Origin: Streptomyces malachitofuscus
GTDB lineage: Bacteria > Actinomycetota > Actinomycetes > Streptomycetales > Streptomycetaceae
Assembly (NCBI RefSeq): GCF_014650055.1
Contig: NZ_BMUF01000001.1
Span: forward strand, 310,001-374,000
Direction of reading: 5' to 3'
Length of the DNA: 64,000 nt
Part shown: in pieces, positions 16,650 through 25,458 of the stretch
Layout: each line of letters begins with the position of its first letter
Position numbering within the stretch: the first letter of the stretch is position 1
Translations under genes and position numbers: made by a program
The notes under the pieces: model-generated
Told to the model about the DNA's origin: nothing
Databases searched by the model: none
The model's input: the letters and a program-made list of their open reading frames with translations, nothing else

Positions 16650-17435
16650 ATGTCCGACAGACAGACGCGCACCTTCGAGGAACTGGTCGCCGAGGGCGCC
16701 TCCGTGCCCACCGAAGGGTGGGACTTCTCCTGGTTCGAGGGGCGGGCCACCGAGGCCCGGCCCTCGTGGGGGTACGCCACGGCGATGGCCGGACGGCTGG
16801 CCGGTGCCGGGGCCGCGCTCGACATCCAGACCGGGGGAGGGGAGGTCCTGGACTTCGCCCTCGCGCGGGCCGCCCGGCGTCCGGTGCTCACCGCCGCCAC
16901 CGAGGGCTGGCCGCCCAACGTCGCCAAGGCGACGGAGCTGCTCCGGCCCCGCGGTGTCGCCGTCGTCGCCTCCCCCGAGGACGCGCCGCTGCCCTTCGCC
17001 GACGGGACCTTCGACCTGGTCGTCAGCCGGCACCCGGTGCGGGCCCACTGGAACGAGATCGCGCGCGTGCTGAGCCCCGGCGGTACGTACTTCGCGCAGC
17101 ACGTCGGGCCGGCCAGCGCCTACGAACTCGTCGAGTTCTTCCTCGGACCGCAGCCCGAGGAGCAGCGGGAGGCGCGCCACCCCGACCGGGAACGGCGCGC
17201 GGCCGAGGCCGCCGGACTGCGGACCGTCGACGTGCGGGCCGAACGGCTGCGCATGGAGTTCCAGGACATCGCCGCAGTCGTGCACTTCCTGCGGAAGGTG
17301 ATCTGGATGGTTCCGGGCTTCACCGTCGAGGCGTACCGGCCGCGACTGCGCGCCCTGCACGAGCGGATCGAGGCCGAGGGCGCGTTCGTGGCGCACAGCA
17401 GCCGGCATCTCATCGAGGCCCGCAAGGTGCGCTGA
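16650..17435 (+). CDS. Class I SAM-dependent methyltransferase
   Basis: A 261-residue Rossmann methyltransferase. The SAM-binding motif I is DIQTGGGEVLDFA (residues about 56-68), the acidic loop is the ATEG region, and motif IV is GTFDLVVSRHPV, followed by the post-motif helix WNEIARVLSPGGTYF. The substrate is unknown. It is followed by a 520-bp gene-free stretch. Confidence 0.85.
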   Translation: MSDRQTRTFEELVAEGASVPTEGWDFSWFEGRATEARPSWGYATAMAGRLAGAGAALDIQTGGGEVLDFALARAARRPVLTAATEGWPPNVAKATELLRPRGVAVVASPEDAPLPFADGTFDLVVSRHPVRAHWNEIARVLSPGGTYFAQHVGPASAYELVEFFLGPQPEEQREARHPDRERRAAEAAGLRTVDVRAERLRMEFQDIAAVVHFLRKVIWMVPGFTVEAYRPRLRALHERIEAEGAFVAHSSRHLIEARKVR

Positions 17436-17861
17436 GCGAGTTTTCGCATTGTTATCGGCCGCGACTGGCCTCCGAAGCAGGGGATCGCATAGGTTCGGAC
17501 CAAGGTAATTCGCGCAAGCAAAGCTGCGCGGGGTGGCACCGCGCGGTGGAGGGGGCTGCGCGGTGCCGTGCCACCGGTCGCGGACGCCGCCGCCGGGTCA
17601 AGCGGATGTCGCCCCCGGGGTCACCCGTCAGGGGGACGGCCGGAAGAGTGGCGCTGATCGTGCGGCGTCGCCGCCACAACCTGCACACACTCCCCTCAAC
17701 CTCTGTTTCTCCCCAGGATGTGGCCGTGTTTCGGCCATGGGAAGGCCGTGGAGGGCGCTTTCCGAGGCCGTTCAGGCGTCGCCGGCCGATTCCGGAGAGT
17801 AGTTGTGGCCCGCCGATGCGCGCAGCATCACTTACGAAGGGTTATGGTGGAAACCCCCCCT

Positions 17862-17902
17862 CGGGCCGGTCCGTCTCCCCCCCACGGACCGGCCCGTTTT
17901 TT
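17862..17902 (+). terminator. Strong intrinsic terminator
   Basis: A perfect 13-bp stem (CGGGCCGGTCCGT with its complement), a nine-base C-rich loop and a run of six T at 17897-17902. Real U-tracts are scarce in this window, so this is one of its best intrinsic terminators. It works on the plus strand. Confidence 0.88.
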
Positions 17903-17943
17903 CTTGGCGCCCCGCCCCGTGCCGCCCCCCGGCACCCCCTGGC

Positions 17944-17955
17944 TAGAGTCCAGGC
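17944..17955 (+). promoter_or_regulatory. Leaderless promoter -10 element
   Basis: TAGAGT at 17944-17949 ends six bases before the ATG at 17956, and no Shine-Dalgarno sequence lies between them. This spacing puts the transcription start at or next to the start codon, a common leaderless arrangement in Streptomyces. Confidence 0.55.
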
Positions 17956-18594
17956 ATGTCGAACGAGCAGCCGACGCCACCCCAGCAGCAGCCCCCGGGC
18001 CCCCCGGGCCAGTACGGCCCTCCCGCCGCGTACGGCCAGTACGGCACGCCGCCCGGCCCCTACGGCACCCCGCAGGCGCCGGGAGCGCAGCCGCCCCACC
18101 CGCAGCAGCCCGGCGCCTTCGCCCCGCCCGGTCCCTATCCGCAGCATCCTCGGCCCGGCGTCCACCCCTACGGCTGGGCCGGCACCCCGCCGTACTACGA
18201 CCCGTCCCGGCCCCTGGTCATGCCCGGCCCGGTGCGCGCCGCCCAGATCGTGATCTTCGTGACGTTCGGGCTAGGCGTCCTGCTCACCGTCCTGGTCGCC
18301 GTCGCCGCCGGGGCCGAGTCGTCGGGACGGTTCTTCAGCACGTATCTGATGACCGTCGTGCTGTTCATCCTGGCGTTCCAGTACCCGAAGGCGGGCAACG
18401 GCGTCCGTGTCACGTCCATCGTGCTGGCCTCCGTGCAGATCCTGTTCGCGCTGAGCGCCACCGCTCAGGGCATTCCCCTGGGGATCCTGCCGCTCGGCAC
18501 CGCCATCGCCGTCATCGTCCTGCTCAGCCAGGGCTCGGCCGGGCAGTGGTTCCGTCGCCCGCGCGCAAACGGCGTGCCGCCGCAGCACAGCTGA
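17956..18594 (+). CDS. Pro/Gly/Tyr-rich multi-helix membrane protein
   Basis: A 212-residue protein. Residues 1-90 are a low-complexity Pro-Gln-Gly-Tyr tail (repeats such as QYGPP and PYGTP). Three to four transmembrane helices follow (about 95-120, 130-147, 155-175, 177-195), then a basic C-terminus. This layout is frequent among Streptomyces proteins annotated only as hypothetical or integral membrane. The function is unknown. It appears to be transcribed as a leaderless mRNA. Confidence 0.82.
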   Translation: MSNEQPTPPQQQPPGPPGQYGPPAAYGQYGTPPGPYGTPQAPGAQPPHPQQPGAFAPPGPYPQHPRPGVHPYGWAGTPPYYDPSRPLVMPGPVRAAQIVIFVTFGLGVLLTVLVAVAAGAESSGRFFSTYLMTVVLFILAFQYPKAGNGVRVTSIVLASVQILFALSATAQGIPLGILPLGTAIAVIVLLSQGSAGQWFRRPRANGVPPQHS

Positions 18595-18765
18595 CAAACG
18601 CACCACTGCGGACTTTGGGGACCCCCGCCCCGGCGGGGGTACGCTTCGCCTTCGGGGACCGCCATACGGACAGGTACCGCCCGCGGCCGAGACCGGGCCG
18701 CTTGCCGCGCGACGCGGCGGGGTGCCGCGCGCCTGTCCGATCCGTACGGAGGGGCTGACGATCAC

Positions 18766-19539
18766 GTGAACCTGCGCGACAAGCTGCGGAGCCTGCTGGT
18801 CAGGCTGTACGCGCGCCGGGTGGAAGGCCACCTGGACACCGCTCAGGTGCCCAAGCACATCGGCGTCATCATGGATGGCAACCGCCGCTGGGCGAAGGCC
18901 GCGGGTTCCAGCACCGTCCACGGCCACCGGGCCGGCGCGGACAAGATCGAGGAGTTCCTCGGCTGGTGCAGCGAGACGGACGTCGAGGTCGTCACCCTCT
19001 GGCTGCTGTCGACCGACAACTTCGACCGGCCGAAGGAGGAACTCGTCCCCCTCCTCGGCATCATCGAGGACGTGGTGCGCAGCCTCGCCGCCGACGGACG
19101 CTGGCGGGTCCACCACGTGGGCACGCCCGACCTGCTGCCGTCCGGGATGCAGACCACCCTGAAGGAGGCCGAGGAGGCCACCGCGCACATCACCGGGATA
19201 GTGGTCAACGTCGCCATCGGGTACGGCGGTCGGCAGGAGATCGCCGACGCGGTGCGCTCCATGCTCGTCGACGCCCACGAGAAGGGCACCTCCATGGAGG
19301 AGCTCGCCGAGGCCGTCGACGTCGACATGATCGGGCGTCACCTCTACACCCGGGCCCAGCCCGACCCGGACCTCGTGATCCGCACCAGCGGGGAACAGCG
19401 GCTGTCCGGATTCATGCTCTGGCAGACCGCGCATTCGGAGTACTACTTCTGCGAAGTCTTCTGGCCGGCCTTCCGCAAGGTCGACTTCCTGCGGGCGCTG
19501 CGCGACTACGCCGCCCGCCACCGGCGCTACGGCGGCTGA
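18766..19539 (+). CDS. cis-Prenyl (isoprenyl) transferase
   Basis: A 257-residue undecaprenyl-diphosphate-synthase family enzyme, which condenses isopentenyl diphosphate onto an allylic diphosphate with Z geometry. The catalytic Asp37 lies in HIGVIMDGNRRWAK. Also visible are VVTLWLLSTDNFDRP, VNVAIGYGGRQEI and the C-terminal DLVIRTSGEQRLSGFMLWQ. Streptomyces has two paralogues. The MDGNRRWA form resembles the short-chain (Z-farnesyl) group, so it may make Z,E-FPP rather than the C55 carrier; this is uncertain. The GTG start is preceded by GGAGGGG. Confidence 0.9.
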   Translation: MNLRDKLRSLLVRLYARRVEGHLDTAQVPKHIGVIMDGNRRWAKAAGSSTVHGHRAGADKIEEFLGWCSETDVEVVTLWLLSTDNFDRPKEELVPLLGIIEDVVRSLAADGRWRVHHVGTPDLLPSGMQTTLKEAEEATAHITGIVVNVAIGYGGRQEIADAVRSMLVDAHEKGTSMEELAEAVDVDMIGRHLYTRAQPDPDLVIRTSGEQRLSGFMLWQTAHSEYYFCEVFWPAFRKVDFLRALRDYAARHRRYGG

Positions 19540-19878
19540 ACGGCACCGCGCGGGGCCCGTACGCCCGCGGCTTTTCCCGCCTCCCGCACCACTGGTCACA
19601 CACCGTTCACCGGCCCGCCGTCATATGCCGTGGCATGGCCGTGCTCGTTCGAGGGAATAAGCCAGGCAGGTCGACACCCGAACCACGGGTGTCGGATCTC
19701 AGCGGGCGGCACGGAAGCCGTCCGCCCGGGAGGCCCTTTTGCAGCAGCCCGACCGTGCGGTCACGGCACGGACGAAGCAGCGGAGGGCCGGTTCTCGGCC
19801 CGCTGTGCGAAGGGGCCGTCGACCGGTCCAGCTCCGCTCCGTCGCTCCCCGACCTCATCCGAGGGGGTACGTCCTTCC
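19540..19878 (+). other. Structured leader region of the PhoH-like gene
   Basis: A 339-bp gap without coding sequence. Three consecutive hairpins are visible: CGACACCCG with CGGGTGTCG near 19673-19695, an eight-to-nine-base stem built on CGGGCGGC/GCCGTCCGCCCG near 19703-19729 followed by GGAGGCCCTTTTG, and GGGCCG/CGGCCC near 19786-19802. Their regular spacing in front of one gene suggests a long folded 5' leader. It does not match any riboswitch consensus that I know. Confidence 0.4.
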
Positions 19879-21204
19879 GTGGTGACCAGCGCAAAGCGCC
19901 ACAAGCCAGACCGGCGCACCTATGTTCTCGACACCAGCGTCCTGCTGGCCGACCCCAATGCCCTGAACCGCTTCGACGAGCACGAGGTCGTGCTCCCCAT
20001 CGTCGTGGTGACGGAACTGGAGGCCAAGCGGAACCATCCCGAACTCGGCTATTTCGCCCGGCAGGCGCTCCGTCTGCTGGACGACTACCGGGTGCGGTAC
20101 GGCCGCCTCGACGCCCCCATTCCGACCGGGGACCTCGGCGGAACCGTGCGGGTCGAGCTCAACCACTCGGACCCCAGCGTGCTGCCCAGCGGCTACCGCC
20201 TGGGGGACAACGACTCCCGCATCCTCGCGGTCGCCCGCAACTTGCAGGCCGAGGGGTTCGACGTCACCGTGGTGTCGAAGGACCTTCCGCTCAGGATCAA
20301 GGCGTCCTCCGTGGGGCTCCTCGCCGAGGAGTACCGGGCCGAACTCGCCATCACCGACTCCTCCGGCTGGACCGGAATGTCCGAACTGACGCTGCCCGGC
20401 GAGCAGGTGGACATCCTCTTCGAGGAGGGGCACGTGTATGTGCCCGAGGCGTCCCACCTCCCCGTGCACACCGGCCTGACCATCCAGTCCGAGCGCGGCA
20501 AGGCGCTGGGGCGGGTCACCGCCGAGGGCAACGTGCGGCTGGTGCGCGGCGACCGGGAGGCGTTCGGCATCAAGGGCCGCAGTGCCGAGCAGCGCATCGC
20601 GCTCGACCTGCTGCTCGATCCGGACGTCGGGATCGTGTCCATGGGCGGCCGGGCCGGCACCGGCAAGTCGGCGCTGGCGCTGTGCGCGGGCCTCGAGGCG
20701 GTCCTGGAGCGCCGGCAGCACCAGAAGGTGATGGTCTTCCGCCCGCTGTACGCGGTGGGCGGGCAGGAGCTCGGCTATCTGCCCGGTTCCGAGGCGGAGA
20801 AGATGAGCCCCTGGGCCCAGGCGGTGTTCGACACCCTGTCGGCCGTCACCAGCCGGGAGGTCATCGAGGAGGTCACCGCGCGCGGCATGCTGGAGGTCCT
20901 GCCGCTCACCCACATCCGGGGCCGCTCGCTGCACGACGCGTTCGTGATCGTGGACGAGGCGCAGTCGCTGGAACGGAACGTCCTGCTGACCGTTCTGTCC
21001 CGGATCGGGGCCAATTCACGGGTCGTTCTGACCCATGATGTCGCCCAACGGGACAATCTGAGGGTCGGCAGGTACGACGGTGTGGTCGCCGTCGTGGAGA
21101 AACTGAAGGGGCATCCGCTCTTCGCGCACGTCACCCTGACGCGGTCCGAGAGGTCCCAGATCGCCGCCCTTGTGACCGAAATGCTCGAGGACGGGCAGAT
21201 CTGA
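19879..21204 (+). CDS. PIN-PhoH family ATPase (YlaK-type)
   Basis: A 441-residue cytoplasmic protein. The N-terminal PIN domain begins [18 protein letters not shown] and has the acidic residues expected of a PIN nuclease (Asp18, Glu47, Asp110/112 region). The PhoH ATPase follows, with Walker A GRAGTGKS at 257-264, Walker [11 protein letters not shown] and the [11 protein letters not shown] segment. Such proteins are thought to act as RNA helicase-nucleases. Two adjacent GTG starts (19879, 19882) share the GAGGGGG site at 19861-19867; the first is used here. Confidence 0.9.
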   Translation: MVTSAKRHKPDRRTYVLDTSVLLADPNALNRFDEHEVVLPIVVVTELEAKRNHPELGYFARQALRLLDDYRVRYGRLDAPIPTGDLGGTVRVELNHSDPSVLPSGYRLGDNDSRILAVARNLQAEGFDVTVVSKDLPLRIKASSVGLLAEEYRAELAITDSSGWTGMSELTLPGEQVDILFEEGHVYVPEASHLPVHTGLTIQSERGKALGRVTAEGNVRLVRGDREAFGIKGRSAEQRIALDLLLDPDVGIVSMGGRAGTGKSALALCAGLEAVLERRQHQKVMVFRPLYAVGGQELGYLPGSEAEKMSPWAQAVFDTLSAVTSREVIEEVTARGMLEVLPLTHIRGRSLHDAFVIVDEAQSLERNVLLTVLSRIGANSRVVLTHDVAQRDNLRVGRYDGVVAVVEKLKGHPLFAHVTLTRSERSQIAALVTEMLEDGQI

Positions 21205-21622
21205 TCCTCGAATTCCAACAAGGGTCGGTTACGCAGTAGTTGGTGCCGTCCGGAAAGGCATAGAGCCTAGCCGGGCGGCGTCGGCGTGCGTGCGGCTTTC
21301 CGGCAATCACTGGGACCAAACGGGATGTGAGCTTTCACACGCAACGGAGAATTGCCTTGCGCCGCCGGGTTACGGCAGAGTCTCACTCCTGTCAGGCCCC
21401 GCATACGACACAGCCGTACCCCCAGCGGTACGGCACCACAGCAGGACCCGTTTCAACTCCATAGCGTCGTCGTATGCCGCCCGAGCACCACGCGGCGCTC
21501 CTCTCGTGGGAGTTGCCCACCGGGCCCGTGCCTCCCGTGACCCGAAGTTGGGGAGGCCAGTGTCAGGGGCACGATTGCGTCCGCGAGGGTCACCGAAGCG
21601 GGCGATGCTGGAAGGAAACCGT
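21205..21622. other. 418-bp gap before the lytic transglycosylase
   Basis: No gene was recognised. An 8-bp hairpin GCCGTACC/GGTACGGC spans 21413-21434. A promoter-like TTGGTG with a TAGAGC about 15 bases downstream lies near 21239-21265. Streptomyces cell-wall hydrolase genes often carry a c-di-AMP (ydaO-type) riboswitch in such leaders. I looked for its conserved core and did not see it. Confidence 0.4.
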
Positions 21623-22321
21623 GTGAGCCGGATCTCGGTCCGGGGATTCGCAGTGGCCTCGGCCACGGCGGTCACCGCTGTCGGAAGCGTCGTCGGCGTT
21701 GCCTCGGGCAGCACCGCGCAGAACAACGACGCCGAAGCGACGGCAAGCGGCACCACGCTGCTCGCGGACATCCCCGCGGGCCAGCAGGCCCAGGTGCAGA
21801 CCGCGTCCCTGACGCAGCAGGCCGAAACGATGGCCATCGCGGCGGACGCGAGCGCCAAGAAGGACGCGGAGGAGGCCGCCCGCAAGGCAGCCGCCGAGAC
21901 CGCGGTCGCCAAGAAGAAGGAAGCGGCCGAGAGGGCGGAGCAGGAGGCCAAGGAGCGCGCGGAGGCCAAGGCCGCCGCCAGCCGTTCCGCGGTCCGCGAC
22001 GCGTCGAGCTTCCCCGTCCAGGCGTCCTACACCATCGCCGAGGTCCAGGCTATGGCCCGGCAGATCGTTCCGGCGGACCAGTTCCAGTGCTTCAGCAACA
22101 TCGTGGAGCGCGAGTCGAGCTGGAACTACCGGGCCGACAACCCCACCTCCGACGCCTACGGCCTGGTGCAGGCCCTCCCGGGCTCCAAGATGGCCTCCGC
22201 CGGAGCCGACTGGGCGACGAACCCCGCCACCCAGATCAAGTGGGGTCTGGGCTACATGGACGGCCGCTACGGCAGCCCCTGCGGCGCATGGAACTTCTGG
22301 CAGGCCAACCACTGGTACTGA
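21623..22321 (+). CDS. Secreted SLT-type lytic transglycosylase
   Basis: About 232 residues: a signal peptide (hydrophobic FAVASATAVTAVGSVVGVASG), an Ala/Lys/Glu-rich coiled coil (about 66-125), then a C-terminal SLT/RPF-like fold. The catalytic Glu164 lies in NIVERESSWNYRADN, with AYGLVQALPGSKM and IKWGLGYMDGRYGSP following. It cleaves peptidoglycan glycan strands outside the cell, probably in growth or germination. GTG 21623 is chosen because GGAAGGA lies six bases upstream. ATG 21605 would extend the N-terminus by six residues. Confidence 0.88.
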   Translation: MSRISVRGFAVASATAVTAVGSVVGVASGSTAQNNDAEATASGTTLLADIPAGQQAQVQTASLTQQAETMAIAADASAKKDAEEAARKAAAETAVAKKKEAAERAEQEAKERAEAKAAASRSAVRDASSFPVQASYTIAEVQAMARQIVPADQFQCFSNIVERESSWNYRADNPTSDAYGLVQALPGSKMASAGADWATNPATQIKWGLGYMDGRYGSPCGAWNFWQANHWY

Positions 22322-22368
22322 CAGTACCGGGGCGCCCCTGGCCCCCACCCCTCGCTCAACCCCGGCAC

Positions 22369-22399
22369 AGCCCCACACCGTCCTACGGTGCGGGGCTTT
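22369..22399 (+). terminator. Terminator of the transglycosylase gene
   Basis: AGCCCCACACCG pairs with CGGTGCGGGGCT around a five-base loop, with one internal mismatch, and is followed by TTT. It lies 48 bp past the stop codon. Confidence 0.7.
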
Positions 22400-22467
22400 C
22401 GCCATGTACGGTCTGACCGATGACTCCAGGGGGAGTGGTGGGGAAAGACGGGGGAAGAGGACGGATC

Positions 22468-23832
22468 ATGTCGCGAGTGCCAGGATGGCTGGGCCGGGTC
22501 GGAGCCGGACTGACCGAGGTCAGCAAGCGGCTGGAGGAACGCCGCGCCGAGGTGACGCGGGAGAGCCGGTCCGACGACGAGGACACCGGACGGGAGTCCG
22601 GCCCGCGCCCCGACCAGGCGCCGCCCCCGGCCGAGTACGTCGCCGTCCCGGTCCGTCCGGACCCGGCGCAGGCCGTTCCCTGGGGCGTACGGGTCGCCGC
22701 CGAGGCCGGCTGGCGGCTGCTGGTGCTGGCCGGCACGGTCTGGGTGCTCATGCGCGTCATCAGCGCCGTACAGCTGGTGGTGCTGGCGTTCGTGGCCTCG
22801 CTGCTGATCACCGCGCTGCTCCAGCCGACGGTGGCCCGGCTGAGACGGGTCGGTGTGCCGCGCGGCCCGGCCACGGCGCTGACGGCGCTGTTCGGGTTCG
22901 TGGTGATCGGCCTCATCGGCTGGTTCGTGACCTGGCAGGTCATGGAGAACATCGACCACCTCTCCGACCAGATCCAGGACGGCATCGACGAGCTGCGCAA
23001 CTGGCTGCTCAACAGCCCCTTCCACGTCACCGACAAGCAGATCAACGAGATCGCCAAGAATCTGCGTGAGGCGGTCGGCGCCAACACCGAGCAGATCACC
23101 TCGGCGGGCCTGGAGGGCGTGACGGTCGTCGTCGAGGCGCTCACCGGCATCCTGCTGGCCGTCTTCTCGACGCTGTTCCTGCTCTACGACGGCAAGCGGA
23201 TCTGGGAGTGGTCGCTCAAGCTCGTTCCGGCCGCCGCCCGTCCGGGTGTCGCCGGTGCCGGGCCCGCGGCGTGGCGGACGCTGACGGCGTACGTCCGCGG
23301 CACGGTGATAGTGGCTCTGATCGACGCGATCTTCATCGGCCTCGGCATCTACTTCCTCGATGTGCCGATGGCGGTGCCGCTCGCCGTCTTCATCTTCCTG
23401 TTCTCGTTCATCCCGCTCGTGGGTGCGGTGGTGTCGGGAGCGCTGGCGGTGGTCGTCGCGCTCGTCACCCAGGGTGTGTTCACGGGTGTGATGACGCTGG
23501 TGGTGGTGCTGGCGGTGCAGCAGATCGAGGGGCACATCCTCCAGCCGTTCATCCTGGGGCGTGCGGTGCGAGTCCATCCGCTGGCCGTGGTGCTGGCGGT
23601 CGCCTCCGGCGGGATGGTGGCCGGGATCGGGGGTGCGGTGGTGGCGGTGCCGCTGGTCGCGGTCACGAACACGGTGGTCGGGTATCTCCGTGCGTACGCG
23701 CACGAGACGGCGGTACTCCAGGCCCCCCGGCCCCGCGGTGCCACGGCCCTCTCCGCCCCGGACGCCCCACAGCCGCCGGCGCCGGCTCCGGAGACTGCGG
23801 CTGAGCAGCGCCCGCTCCCCGACGAGGACTAG
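22468..23832 (+). CDS. AI-2E family transporter
   Basis: A 454-residue polytopic membrane protein of the AI-2E/TqsA/PerM family: a charged, Pro-rich N-terminus (1-75), eight or so helices, the central soluble segment (VMENIDHLSDQIQDGID onward), and the late motifs TAYVRGTVIVALIDAIFIGLG, FLFSFIPLVGAVVSGALA and QQIEGHILQPFILGRAVRV. The substrate is unknown; relatives act as exporters or ion antiporters. ATG 22468 has a GAGGA site. The ATG at 22420 lacks one. Confidence 0.87.
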   Translation: MSRVPGWLGRVGAGLTEVSKRLEERRAEVTRESRSDDEDTGRESGPRPDQAPPPAEYVAVPVRPDPAQAVPWGVRVAAEAGWRLLVLAGTVWVLMRVISAVQLVVLAFVASLLITALLQPTVARLRRVGVPRGPATALTALFGFVVIGLIGWFVTWQVMENIDHLSDQIQDGIDELRNWLLNSPFHVTDKQINEIAKNLREAVGANTEQITSAGLEGVTVVVEALTGILLAVFSTLFLLYDGKRIWEWSLKLVPAAARPGVAGAGPAAWRTLTAYVRGTVIVALIDAIFIGLGIYFLDVPMAVPLAVFIFLFSFIPLVGAVVSGALAVVVALVTQGVFTGVMTLVVVLAVQQIEGHILQPFILGRAVRVHPLAVVLAVASGGMVAGIGGAVVAVPLVAVTNTVVGYLRAYAHETAVLQAPRPRGATALSAPDAPQPPAPAPETAAEQRPLPDED

Positions 23833-24230
23833 CCCGCGAGCCAGGCGCTCCGACCCCACCCGGTCCCCTCGCCGTCCGGCCGCGGCCGCGTGACTGCGCC
23901 CGGTCCCTTCGGCGGTCGGCCGCATCCCATCGCCGCCGCCGCAGCGGCACCTGGCCGGCGCCGCGAGCGGTGTTGCCGTGGCCGGGGGGTGTCACGCAGC
24001 CCGGCGTCAACGGGGTGCCGTCGCGCCCACCCGTGCCGCCCTGCGGCACGACTGCCCGCGGAGACGGCGGCAGGAGTGCCCGCGGAGACGGCGGCGTGGC
24101 AGGGGGTGGGGGTGCGCCCTGCGGCAGGAGTGCCCGCGGAGACGGCGGGGTGCGCGGTGCGCGGGGGTGTCGGAGTATGGGTCGGGCCCGGCCACTGGAG
24201 TAGTGGACGGGCCCGAGGGGGAGGGTGGGG
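23833..24230. other. 398-bp gap with a GC-rich repeat
   Basis: This is a gap between convergent genes with no coding sequence that I trust. It carries three copies of an 18-bp repeat (listed separately) in very G-rich, low-complexity DNA. No clear intrinsic terminator was seen. Confidence 0.5.
24053..24148. repeat. 18-bp direct repeat, three copies
   Basis: TGCCCGCGGAGACGGCGG occurs at 24053-24070, 24077-24094 and 24131-24148, each identical. The flanking CGGCAGGAG is shared by the last two. The spacing is irregular (24 and 54 bp), so it is not a tandem array. It may be a protein-binding cluster or slippage product. Confidence 0.75.
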
Positions 24231-24764
24231 TTACTCCGCGAGGACTGCTTCCGCGTCCACGGTCGCGGCGACCGCCTGGATCACCGCCGCGATCTTGAAC
24301 GCCTCCTGCACCGCCTCACGCTCCACGCCCGCCTTGCGCAGCACCTGCTCGTGCGAGTCGAGGCACATCCCGCAGCCGTTGATCGCGGAGACCGCGAACG
24401 ACCAGAACTCGAAGTCGACCTTGTCGACACCCGGGTTGCCGATGACGTTCATCCGCAGACCGGCCCGCAGGTTGCCGTACTCGTGGTCCGACAACAGGTG
24501 ACGGGTGCGGTAGAACACGTTGTTCATCGCCATCACCGCGGCGGCGGCCTTCGCGGCCGTGTACGCCTCCGGCGACAGGTTCGCCTTCGCCTCCGGCTCC
24601 AGCTCGCGCAGCACGATCGCCGAGCGCGAGGCGATCGCCGTCGACAGCACCGTGCCCCACAGCTGCTGGGCCGGCAGGTCGGAGTTGCCGATGACCGAGC
24701 CCAGGTTGAGCTTCAGGTCCTTGGCGTAGTCCGGTATCCGGGACTTCAGGGAGTCGAGGGACAT
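24231..24764 (-). CDS. ahpD: Alkyl hydroperoxide reductase D (AhpD)
   Basis: A 177-residue alkylhydroperoxidase. The active site is [13 protein letters not shown], with Cys131, Cys134 and His138, and Glu118 upstream, matching the proton-relay set known from the mycobacterial enzyme. AhpD reduces oxidised AhpC, drawing electrons from the lipoyl/dihydrolipoamide system. Its ATG lies six bases after the ahpC stop, so the two form one operon controlled from the oxyR-ahpC gap. Confidence 0.96.
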   Translation of the reverse strand: MSLDSLKSRIPDYAKDLKLNLGSVIGNSDLPAQQLWGTVLSTAIASRSAIVLRELEPEAKANLSPEAYTAAKAAAAVMAMNNVFYRTRHLLSDHEYGNLRAGLRMNVIGNPGVDKVDFEFWSFAVSAINGCGMCLDSHEQVLRKAGVEREAVQEAFKIAAVIQAVAATVDAEAVLAE

Positions 24765-24770
24765 GTCAGC

Positions 24771-25325
24771 TCACTCCCCGGCCAGCAGCGCGACCGGGTC
24801 CAGGGTCTCGTCGCCCTTGCTCCAGTTGCACGGGCAGAGCTCGTCGGTCTGCAGGGCGTCCAGAACCCGCAGGACCTCCTTGGGGTTACGGCCGACGGAG
24901 CCGGCGGTCACCATGGAGAACTGGATCTCGTTGTTCTGGTCCACGATGAAGACGGCGCGCTTGGCGAAGCCGTCCTCGCCCTCGATGCCCAGGTCGCGCA
25001 TCAGCTCGTGCTTGGAGTCCGCCATCATCGGGAACGGCAGGTCGCGCAGGTCGTCGTGGTCCTTGCGCCAGGCGTGGTGGACGAACTCGGAGTCGCCGGA
25101 GAAGCCGAGGACCTGGGCGTCACGGTCGGCGAACTCGTCGTTCAGCTTGCCGAAGGCGGCGATCTCGGTCGGGCACACGAAGGTGAAGTCCTTGGGCCAC
25201 GCGAACACGATCTTCCACTTGCCCTCGTAGGTCTTGTGGTTGATCGTCTCGAACTCCTTGCCCTTCTCCAGCGAGACGCAGGCGGTCAGTTCGAACTCGG
25301 GGAACTTGTCACCGACAGTGAGCAC
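24771..25325 (-). CDS. ahpC: Alkyl hydroperoxide reductase C (AhpC)
   Basis: A 184-residue peroxiredoxin. The peroxidatic Cys51 lies in FTFVCPTEI. The resolving cysteines Cys164 and Cys166 form the actinobacterial CPCNW tail. It reduces organic peroxides and H2O2 in the cytosol and is recycled by AhpD. The GTG at 25325 has AAGGAG five bases before it. An upstream ATG would add a poor leader. It is divergent from oxyR. Confidence 0.95.
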   Translation of the reverse strand: MLTVGDKFPEFELTACVSLEKGKEFETINHKTYEGKWKIVFAWPKDFTFVCPTEIAAFGKLNDEFADRDAQVLGFSGDSEFVHHAWRKDHDDLRDLPFPMMADSKHELMRDLGIEGEDGFAKRAVFIVDQNNEIQFSMVTAGSVGRNPKEVLRVLDALQTDELCPCNWSKGDETLDPVALLAGE

Positions 25326-25413
25326 AGGCTCTCCTTGCAGCGAAGAAACACCCATTGTGTGGGGGTTTCCCATGGGTTGGACCTTGTTGATGTTGGCACA
25401 GGGTGCATTGATT

Positions 25414-25430
25414 AGTGAAATAGCTACACT
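25414..25430. promoter_or_regulatory. Candidate OxyR operator between ahpC and oxyR
   Basis: The A+T-rich dyad AGTG-N9-CACT, centred on AAATAGCTA, has the size of a LysR-type box. It lies in the 133-bp gap between the divergent starts, an unusually A+T-rich patch for this window. OxyR is known to bind the ahpC-oxyR gap in S. coelicolor. The exact bases here are inferred. Confidence 0.5.
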
Positions 25431-25458
25431 CGGTCGTGTTGATCGGAGGGACCTATTA

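Larger units (their letters stand above)
17436..17955. other. 520-bp gene-free stretch with RNA-like structure
   Basis: No plausible coding sequence was found. It contains a GC-rich hairpin near 17532-17575, in which GGTGGCACCGCGC pairs with a downstream GCGCGGTGCC/GTGCCACC segment. A pyrimidine-rich patch lies near 17685-17715. At 17862-17902 there is a strong intrinsic terminator. The terminator is more than 400 bp beyond the methyltransferase stop, so it may end a separate small transcript. A TTATGGT element lies at 17842-17848. Confidence 0.5.

Noticed and set aside
19640..19878. Cobalamin, SAM or ydaO riboswitch in the PhoH leader
   Set aside because: Hairpins are present, but none of the conserved cores of these classes is visible, so it is reported only as a structured leader.
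21205..21622. Possible c-di-AMP (ydaO-type) riboswitch before the lytic transglycosylase
   Set aside because: Expected from other Streptomyces hydrolase genes, but the conserved core was not found by eye. A covariance-model search would settle it.
24053..24148. CRISPR array
   Set aside because: There are only three 18-bp copies with unequal spacing (6 and 36 bp spacers) and no cas gene anywhere in the window.
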